Below, piece by piece: positions 43,854 through 49,377 of a DNA stretch of 49,377 bases; the first letter of the stretch is position 1, and every line of letters starts with the position of its first letter. The notes beneath the pieces were generated by a model, which did no database searches, was not told the DNA's origin, and saw only the letters and a list, made by a program, of their open reading frames with translations. The stretch comes from Silicimonas sp. GTDB lineage: Bacteria; Pseudomonadota; Alphaproteobacteria; Rhodobacterales; Rhodobacteraceae. A program made the translations under genes and the position numbers. The stretch is taken from positions 1 to 49,377 of the forward strand of contig JAJDUZ010000005.1 of the NCBI GenBank assembly GCA_022826385.1. The letters run 5' to 3'.

Positions 43854-46262
43854 TTAGTGAGCGGTGGCGCCGCCCTGTGCTGCTTTCTGTTCGGCCAAAC
43901 GGGCGGCAGCCGCGGCTTCCTCGGCCGCCTCATCCCATTCGATGGCATCCGGCTTCCGGACCAGGGCGTGCTCAAGAACCTCGGACACATGCGTGACCGG
44001 AATGATGTCGAGCCCTTCCTTCACGTTGTCCGGGATCTCCGGCAGGTCCTTGGCGTTCTCTTCCGGGATCAACACCGTCTTGATGCCGCCCCGGAGTGCC
44101 GCCAGAAGTTTCTCCTTCAGGCCACCGATCGGCATTGCGTTGCCGCGCAGCGAAACCTCACCCGTCATCGCGATGTCCTTGCGGACCGGAATCTTGGTTA
44201 GCACCGAAACGATGGATGTCACCATGGCCAGACCCGCCGACGGACCATCCTTCGGCGTCGCGCCGTCCGGTACGTGAACGTGGATGTCCATCGTGTCGAA
44301 TTGCGGCGGCTTGACCCCAATCGACGGCGCGATGGACCGCACATAGCTCGAGGCCGCGTCGATCGATTCCTTCATCACGTCGCCCAGCTTACCCGTCGTT
44401 TTCATCCGACCCTTGCCCGGCAGACGCAAAGCTTCGATCTGAAGAAGATCGCCGCCAACGCTGGTCCAGGCCAGCCCGGTGACGACACCGATCTGGTCTT
44501 CCTTTTCGGCCAAACCATAGCGATGCTTCTTCACCCCAAGGAAATCCTCGAGATTTTCAGCAGTTACCGTGACTTTCTCATCTTCTTTCTTGACGATCTT
44601 CGTCACTGCTTTCCGCGCCAGTTTCGCAATCTCACGCTCGAGGCTCCGAACGCCCGCTTCGCGGGTATAGGTCCGGATGATCTCGGTCAGTGCGTCGTCG
44701 GTCAGGTCGAACTCCGTCTCGCGCAGCCCGTGGTTCTTGACCTGCTTGGCGATCAGGTGCTGGCGCGCGATCTCGCGCTTTTCGTCCTCGGTGTAGCCGG
44801 CCAGCGAAATGATCTCCATCCGGTCCAGAAGCGGGCCCGGCATGTTATAGGAGTTCGCGGTGGTCAGGAACATCACGTTCGACAGGTCGTATTCCACTTC
44901 CATGTAGTGGTCGACAAAAGTGCCGTTCTGCTCGGGGTCCAGAACCTCCAGCATGGCCGACGCCGGGTCGCCCCGGAAATCCTGACCCATCTTGTCGATT
45001 TCATCGAGCAGGATCAGCGGATTGGTTGTCTTGGCCTTCTTCAGCGCCTGGATGATCTTGCCCGGCATCGACCCGATATAGGTCCGACGGTGACCGCGGA
45101 TTTCGCTTTCGTCGCGCACGCCACCCAGCGAGATGCGAATGAACTCGCGCCCAGTGGCCTTGGCGACCGATTTGCCCAACGAGGTCTTACCGACGCCCGG
45201 AGGCCCGACGAGGCACAGAATGGGCCCCTTGAGCTTCTTCGAGCGCTGCTGAACCGCCAGATATTCGACGATCCGCTCCTTGACCTTCTCGAGGCCATAG
45301 TGATCGTCATCCAGCACCTTTTGCGCCCGGCCCAAGTCCTTCTTGACCCGGCTCTTGGTGCCCCACGGAATGGACAGCATCCAATCAAGGTAGTTGCGCA
45401 CAACCGTGGCTTCGGCCGACATCGGTGACATCGACTTGAGCTTCTTCAGCTCGCCCTCGGCCTTTTCACGCGCTTCCTTCGAGAACTTGGTTTCGGCGAT
45501 CTTCTCTTCGAGTTCGAGAATCTCGTTCGATTCCTCGCCGTCGCCCAGTTCCTTCTGGATCGCCTTCATCTGTTCGTTGAGATAGTACTCACGCTGCGTG
45601 CGCTCCATCTGGCTCTTCACGCGCGTCTTGATCTTCTTTTCGACCTGCAGAACCGACATTTCGCCCTGCATCAGGCCATAGACCGCCTCAAGCCGTTCGG
45701 CGACGACCAGCGTCTCCAACAGCGTCTGTTTGCGATCGACTTCGATCCCGAGATGCCCGGATACGAGGTCAGCCAGTTTCGACGCTTCCTGCGTCTCGGC
45801 CACCTGCCCCAGAGCTTCCTCCGGCACGTTCTTCTTCACCTTGGCATAGCGCTCGAATTCCTCGCCGACCGAGCGGACCAGCGCTTCGACAGCGTCAGCA
45901 TCACCCATTTCCTCGGACAGGGGTTCGGCAAAGGCTTCGAAGAAGACATCATTTTCGACGTAATCGGTGATCTTCACACGATCACGCCCCTCGACCAGAA
46001 CCTTGACAGTGCCATCGGGAAGTTTCAGCAATTGCAACACGTTGGCCAAAACACCAACGTCATAAATCCCGTCTTCCGTCGGCTCGTCCACGGCGGGGTC
46101 GATCTGGCTGGACAACAGGATCTGCTTGTCGTCCTGCATCACCTCTTCCAGCGCCCGAACCGATTTCTCGCGTCCTACGAAGAGCGGCACAATCATGTGT
46201 GGGAAAACCACGATGTCCCTGAGCGGGAGCACGGGGAATGAGTTTTGATAAGATTCGTTCAT
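43854..46262 (-). CDS. lon: ATP-dependent protease Lon
   Basis: An 802-residue AAA+ serine protease degrading misfolded and regulatory proteins in the cytoplasm. It has the N-terminal substrate-binding LAN domain (FPVLPLRDIVVFPHMIVPLF), a coiled coil, Walker A GPPGVGKTSLGKS, Walker B LILLDEIDKM, and the protease domain with catalytic Ser about 675 in PKDGPSAGLAM and Lys about 716 in GGLKEKLLAAL. The frame is open 53 codons further upstream, but homology begins at the ATG at 46262, which has AAGGAC at a good distance. A heat-shock-like promoter lies about 70 bases upstream. Unlike in many relatives, hupB does not follow. Confidence 0.96.
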   Translation of the reverse strand: MNESYQNSFPVLPLRDIVVFPHMIVPLFVGREKSVRALEEVMQDDKQILLSSQIDPAVDEPTEDGIYDVGVLANVLQLLKLPDGTVKVLVEGRDRVKITDYVENDVFFEAFAEPLSEEMGDADAVEALVRSVGEEFERYAKVKKNVPEEALGQVAETQEASKLADLVSGHLGIEVDRKQTLLETLVVAERLEAVYGLMQGEMSVLQVEKKIKTRVKSQMERTQREYYLNEQMKAIQKELGDGEESNEILELEEKIAETKFSKEAREKAEGELKKLKSMSPMSAEATVVRNYLDWMLSIPWGTKSRVKKDLGRAQKVLDDDHYGLEKVKERIVEYLAVQQRSKKLKGPILCLVGPPGVGKTSLGKSVAKATGREFIRISLGGVRDESEIRGHRRTYIGSMPGKIIQALKKAKTTNPLILLDEIDKMGQDFRGDPASAMLEVLDPEQNGTFVDHYMEVEYDLSNVMFLTTANSYNMPGPLLDRMEIISLAGYTEDEKREIARQHLIAKQVKNHGLRETEFDLTDDALTEIIRTYTREAGVRSLEREIAKLARKAVTKIVKKEDEKVTVTAENLEDFLGVKKHRYGLAEKEDQIGVVTGLAWTSVGGDLLQIEALRLPGKGRMKTTGKLGDVMKESIDAASSYVRSIAPSIGVKPPQFDTMDIHVHVPDGATPKDGPSAGLAMVTSIVSVLTKIPVRKDIAMTGEVSLRGNAMPIGGLKEKLLAALRGGIKTVLIPEENAKDLPEIPDNVKEGLDIIPVTHVSEVLEHALVRKPDAIEWDEAAEEAAAAARLAEQKAAQGGATAH

Positions 46263-46587
46263 TCTTGCGTCCTTGAAGCTGCAAGAGAGTTCCATCCCGA
46301 TACCGGCAATGCGAGCTCTCTCCTCGGCTCTATATGTGGTGCCTACGCGGTTGGCTTCAACCACCTGCTCGATAAACGCGAGTTTGCCCTCGCGGCTCTC
46401 CGGGAGCAAGCGAACATTCAAACGCAGAGGTAAATCGGCGGCACTTCGACCCTCACGACGAACGAATTCCTGCTCTCAGTGTCGACCGTTTCCGTAAACG
46501 AAAAATTAACGACTGCACCGCCGCAATTTGGCCCGAAAGGACCGATAGGTGATTTGTCTTGGGGGCTCCGACCAAAGGCGGGGCTGA
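46263..46587. other. Divergent intergenic region, lon / membrane protein
   Basis: About 325 bases. It carries the lon heat-shock-like promoter at 46331-46360 and presumably the forward promoter for the gene at 46588, which I could not pinpoint. An open frame on the reverse strand continues from lon through the promoter, but its translation has no relation to Lon and is not believed. Confidence 0.45.
46331..46360 (-). promoter_or_regulatory. Heat-shock (sigma-32-like) promoter of lon
   Basis: Reading leftward, TTGAAGCC (46360-46353) is followed after 13 bases by CCACATATA (46339-46331). This resembles the sigma-32 pattern TTGAAA - 13 to 15 - CCCCATATA and lies about 70 bases upstream of the lon ATG, as expected for a heat-shock gene. 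Exact -10 alignment is approximate. Confidence 0.5.
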
Positions 46588-47088
46588 ATGACGTCTGCCT
46601 TGAAGGCAACACTCTATCGGGATCGGCGCAGGCTGACTCTTGTCGCGCTGCTCGCCTTTGCGGCGGGTGCGTTGTTCTATTGGCCGTCGCAGGTCTATTT
46701 GGGTCACGTTCACATCTCGCTGCTCACCGGAGCGGTTTACGCCATCGTCGTGTTTGTCGCCGCGCTGATCGTCTGCACGGCCCTGCCCCGGATGCGTTTC
46801 ATGGTTGAAGCGGTGGCGATGTCGCGCCTGCTGCTGTCCTGCGTTGCTTTGACGATGCCCGAGTTGGGAAAGCTCGTGCTCACCAACCCATTCATCATGG
46901 CGGTTGTCGTTGTCGCCGGGGGCGCCTGCATCAGCCGGATGCTGCATGGACAAATCCAGCGACATGCCACCCCAACATTCCCGTTCGGACCCGACACGCG
47001 CCACTCGGTCGTCGCCTTGGGCACGCCGCGCCAGCAGAGGTTCGTGGCTTGGGTCGAAGGCACAACTCCGCTGCGCGCCGCGGCCTGA
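46588..47088 (+). CDS. Hypothetical membrane protein
   Basis: A 166-residue protein with three to four hydrophobic helices (about 16-31, 38-63, 75-90 and 98-115) and a polar C-terminal tail. I recognise no family. Codon use matches the neighbours. GCGGGG precedes the ATG. It is divergent from lon and co-directional with the nucleoside hydrolase 46 bases later. Confidence 0.65.
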   Translation: MTSALKATLYRDRRRLTLVALLAFAAGALFYWPSQVYLGHVHISLLTGAVYAIVVFVAALIVCTALPRMRFMVEAVAMSRLLLSCVALTMPELGKLVLTNPFIMAVVVVAGGACISRMLHGQIQRHATPTFPFGPDTRHSVVALGTPRQQRFVAWVEGTTPLRAAA

Positions 47089-47134
47089 TCCGGACGCGCT
47101 TGCCAAACCATGACCTCCGCGCCATGGTCCGCGC

Positions 47135-48076
47135 ATGACACCCCGGAAAATCATCATCGACACGGACCCCGGACAGGACGACGCGGTCGCCATCCTGTTG
47201 GCCCTTGCGTCGCCCGAACTTGACGTGCTTGGCCTGACGGCTGTCGCCGGCAACGTGCCGCTGCACCTGACCGAACGAAACGCCCGCATCGTCCGCGATC
47301 TGGCAGGTCGCACGGATGTCCCGGTCTATTCCGGCGCCGAAGCCCCGCTGGAACGCGGGCTGGTCACCGCTGAACATGTCCACGGCAAGACCGGCCTCGA
47401 CGGACCGCCCCTGCCCGAGCCAAAGGCGCCGCTGGCCGAAGGCCATGCGGTCGACTTCCTGATCGACACGCTCCGCCGTGAACCGGCTGGCACCGTCACG
47501 CTGGTCCCTGTCGGACCCTTAACCAACATTGCAATGGCCCTGCAACGCGCGCCCGATATCGCCGCGCGGATTCCTGAGATCGTTCTGATGGGCGGTGCCT
47601 ATTTCGAGGTTGGCAACATCACCCCGGCGGCCGAGTTCAACATCTATGTCGACCCGGAAGCCGCCGAGATCGTGTTCCGCTCGGGCATTCCCCTGACGGT
47701 GATGCCGCTGGATGTCACGCACAAGGCGCTGACCACGCGGGCGCGCGTCGATGCATTTGCCGCACTTGGCAATGAAACCGGCCGGATGGTGGCGGCATGG
47801 ACCGACTTCTTCGAGCGGTTCGACAAGGAAAAATACGGCTCCGAAGGCGCACCGCTTCACGATCCCTGTACCATTGCCTATCTGCTGAAGCCCGACCTCT
47901 TCACCGGTCGTCGCATCAATGTCGAGATCGAAACCCAGTCCGATCTGACCCGCGGCATGACCGTTGCCGACTGGTGGCGCGTCACCGACCGCGAAGCCAA
48001 CGCCTATTTCGTTGGCGACATCGATGCCGACGGTTTCTTCGCACTCTTGACCGAACGGCTGGCACGGCTGCCATGA
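47135..48076 (+). CDS. Inosine-uridine preferring nucleoside hydrolase
   Basis: A 313-residue calcium-dependent enzyme that hydrolyses the N-glycosidic bond of ribonucleosides for base salvage. The calcium-binding IIIDTDPGQDDAVAIL lies at the N-terminus, with VGPLTNIAMAL, LMGGAYFEVGNITPAAEFN and HDPCTIAYLL (active-site His region) following. Length is standard. Overlaps the GNAT gene by four bases (ATGA). Preference among nucleosides cannot be told. Confidence 0.94.
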   Translation: MTPRKIIIDTDPGQDDAVAILLALASPELDVLGLTAVAGNVPLHLTERNARIVRDLAGRTDVPVYSGAEAPLERGLVTAEHVHGKTGLDGPPLPEPKAPLAEGHAVDFLIDTLRREPAGTVTLVPVGPLTNIAMALQRAPDIAARIPEIVLMGGAYFEVGNITPAAEFNIYVDPEAAEIVFRSGIPLTVMPLDVTHKALTTRARVDAFAALGNETGRMVAAWTDFFERFDKEKYGSEGAPLHDPCTIAYLLKPDLFTGRRINVEIETQSDLTRGMTVADWWRVTDREANAYFVGDIDADGFFALLTERLARLP

Positions 48077-48519
48077 CCCAACTGCTTCATCTTGCAGCCC
48101 CGGAAGATCTGGATCGGCTCGAACGCATGGTCGCGGCCTATCATGCGTTCGAAGGTATCGAGACCGACGAGGCGACCCGGCGCGACGCCCTGCAACCCAT
48201 GTTGGAAGGCTCACCGCATGGAGCGGTCTGGATGATCGGCCCGAAGATGGCGCCGGTTGGCTATCTTGCCGTCAGTTTCGGCTGGTCGATCGAGCTGGGC
48301 GGCCTCGACGGGGTTGTGGACGAGTTCTGGATTCGCGAAGCCGTCCGCGGGCGCGGCATGGGCGGCGAAGCTTTGCTGGCGTTGCAGAAGACGCTGCAAG
48401 ACGCGGGCGTAAAGGCTTTGAGCCTTGAAGTCGCCCATGGCAACGACGCCGCCCAACGCTTGTACGAAAGAGCCGGATTTGCCGCGCGGGACTACCAATT
48501 CATGACGTGGCGGGCCTGA
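48073..48519 (+). CDS. GNAT family N-acetyltransferase
   Basis: A 148-residue acetyl-CoA-dependent acyltransferase. The CoA-binding motif A is clear ([17 protein letters not shown]), followed by [20 protein letters not shown], the usual motif B. The substrate is unknown. Start coupled to the nucleoside hydrolase by ATGA; a longer in-frame stretch upstream overlaps that gene and is not used. Confidence 0.9.
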   Translation: MTQLLHLAAPEDLDRLERMVAAYHAFEGIETDEATRRDALQPMLEGSPHGAVWMIGPKMAPVGYLAVSFGWSIELGGLDGVVDEFWIREAVRGRGMGGEALLALQKTLQDAGVKALSLEVAHGNDAAQRLYERAGFAARDYQFMTWRA

Positions 48520-48520
48520 G

Positions 48521-48566
48521 CCATTTTCCGACCCGGAAAATGGACCGGAGTTCGTCTCGAACTCCG
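48521..48566 (+). other. Twin-hairpin element, copy 4
   Basis: CCATTTTCCG with CGGAAAATGG around ACC (48521-48543, perfect 10 bp), then AC, then CGGAGTTCG with CGAACTCCG around TCT (48546-48566, perfect 9 bp), followed by CCCTTTCCCC. It starts two bases after the GNAT stop codon and ends 38 bases before selO. Confidence 0.8.
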
Positions 48567-48604
48567 CCCTTTCCCCGACCGTCTGTCGCACCTACCTTAG
48601 ACCC

Positions 48605-49267
48605 ATGAGCCTCGATCTGCCCTTCGACAATTCCTATGGCCGTCTGCCGGACCGTTTCTTTTCGCGGCTGGCGCCCACGCCCGTCTCGGAACCGGCCCTC
48701 TTCGCGCTGAACGATGATTTGGCCGTGCGTCTCGGTCTCGACCCGCAGGCCCTTGCGACGCCCGACGGCCTCTCGGCGCTCTCCGGCAATGCGGTCCCCG
48801 GCGGGGCCGATCCCTTGGCACAGGCCTATGCCGGACACCAATTCGGCAACTTCGTTCCGCAGCTTGGCGACGGTCGCGCGATCCTTCTGGGCGAGATCGT
48901 GGCCCCCGATGGCGCACGCTTCGACATTCAACTGAAAGGCGCAGGTCCCACGCCCTATAGCCGCATGGGAGACGGCCGTGCATGGCTGGGCCCGGTTCTG
49001 CGCGAGTACCTTGTCTCTGAAGCGATGGCCGCGCTTGGCGTGCCAACCACACGTGCCCTTGCCGCGGTCACCACGGGCGAAGCCGTGGTTCGCGAGGCGC
49101 CACTTCCCGGAGCGGTCCTGACACGGGTCGCGTCCAGTCACATTCGGGTGGGCACGTTCCAGTACTTCGCCGCGCAAGATGACCGGGACGGATTGGAGGC
49201 CTTGGTTCAGCACGCGCTGGAGCGACACCAGCCGGGCGGCAGGGTGCGATTTCTGTATGGCGGATGA
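48605..49267 (+). pseudogene. selO: Protein adenylyltransferase SelO, 3'-truncated
   Basis: The first 200 residues match SelO (YdiU): [20 protein letters not shown] at the start, [38 protein letters not shown] with the nucleotide-binding Lys near 110, and [12 protein letters not shown]. SelO is a pseudokinase that transfers AMP to proteins in redox control and is usually about 470-490 residues. Here the frame ends at 220 residues, with a non-family tail after about 49235. The downstream half, holding the catalytic NTDN and DYGPF aspartates, is absent from the rest of the window. The product is therefore probably inactive. Confidence 0.85.
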
Positions 49268-49377
49268 CGATTTTTTAGTGCGCTGAAATCAAACAACATT
49301 TTTGAGGCCGGATCCGGCGATGCCCCCTGATTCGGCGGATTCCGCGAAAATTCGCCGTGCGTGCCGCGACTTTTCCA
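49236..49377. mobile_element. Possible end of an insertion element breaking selO
   Basis: From about 49236 the sequence stops resembling selO and becomes AT-richer, with a run of six T at 49271. No complete gene or second end is in the window. An insertion sequence end is the simplest reading; a deletion junction is the alternative. I cannot assign a family. Confidence 0.3.

Noticed and set aside
46263..46421. 53-codon N-terminal extension of lon
   Set aside because: It covers the heat-shock-like promoter and has no similarity to Lon; the ATG at 46262 has a ribosome binding site.

Overview
This is a chromosomal window from an alphaproteobacterium, most likely a marine member of the Rhodobacteraceae (Roseobacter group). 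The support is gene content and style: GC-rich DNA with dense, often 4-base-overlapping genes, a heterotetrameric sarcosine oxidase operon, CcmI, a DUF1289 protein, an Atm1-type exporter and a yfgM-bamB-der order. No rRNA, tRNA or CRISPR array was seen.

Layout, left to right. Positions 1-330 are AT-richer and have no recognisable gene. serS and a pirin follow, and the pirin stop codon is also the edge of a 261-bp element with terminal inverted repeats (MITE-like). A small EF-hand protein and a leftward yfgM-bamB-GAF-der group come next. A rightward efflux operon (adaptor plus unusually long RND pump) precedes a fatty acid desaturase. Positions 14.6-23.2 kb hold a lipoprotein, an Atm1-like ABC exporter, a quinone oxidoreductase convergent with an HxlR regulator, a secreted protein resembling animal APCDD1, a LysM protein, a LOG-type hydrolase, a metallophosphoesterase and sodB. 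Positions 23.3-27.6 kb carry an SDR and a cupin oxygenase separated by an AT-richer pair: a nucleotidyltransferase-like protein and a protein resembling archaeal CTP-dependent riboflavin kinase. A DUF924 remnant lies just beyond.

Positions 27.7-34.5 kb are the leftward soxB-(two small membrane ORFs)-soxD-soxA-soxG operon followed by a flavodoxin-fold reductase. Then come ccmI-ruvX-DUF1289 rightward, rmuC-mutL leftward, lysE-yebC leftward, tyrS and anmK divergent, lon leftward behind a heat-shock-like promoter, a nucleoside hydrolase-GNAT pair, and a selO gene broken after about 45% of its usual length. AT-richer DNA after the break suggests an insertion.

The most interesting signal is non-coding. 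(i) Several intergenic spots carry tandem pairs of short, nearly perfect hairpins whose stem sequences differ from copy to copy while the two-hairpin architecture stays. (ii) A separate element, a hairpin followed by a near-constant GCGTATTTTCGAAGAGATGA block, sits in sense orientation just after stop codons of sodB, soxG and rmuC, with a degenerate copy after the DUF1289 gene. (iii) The element after pirin has two internal stem-loops whose loops are complementary to each other. Other leads are the RibK-like/nucleotidyltransferase pair, the APCDD1-like secreted protein and the truncated selO.
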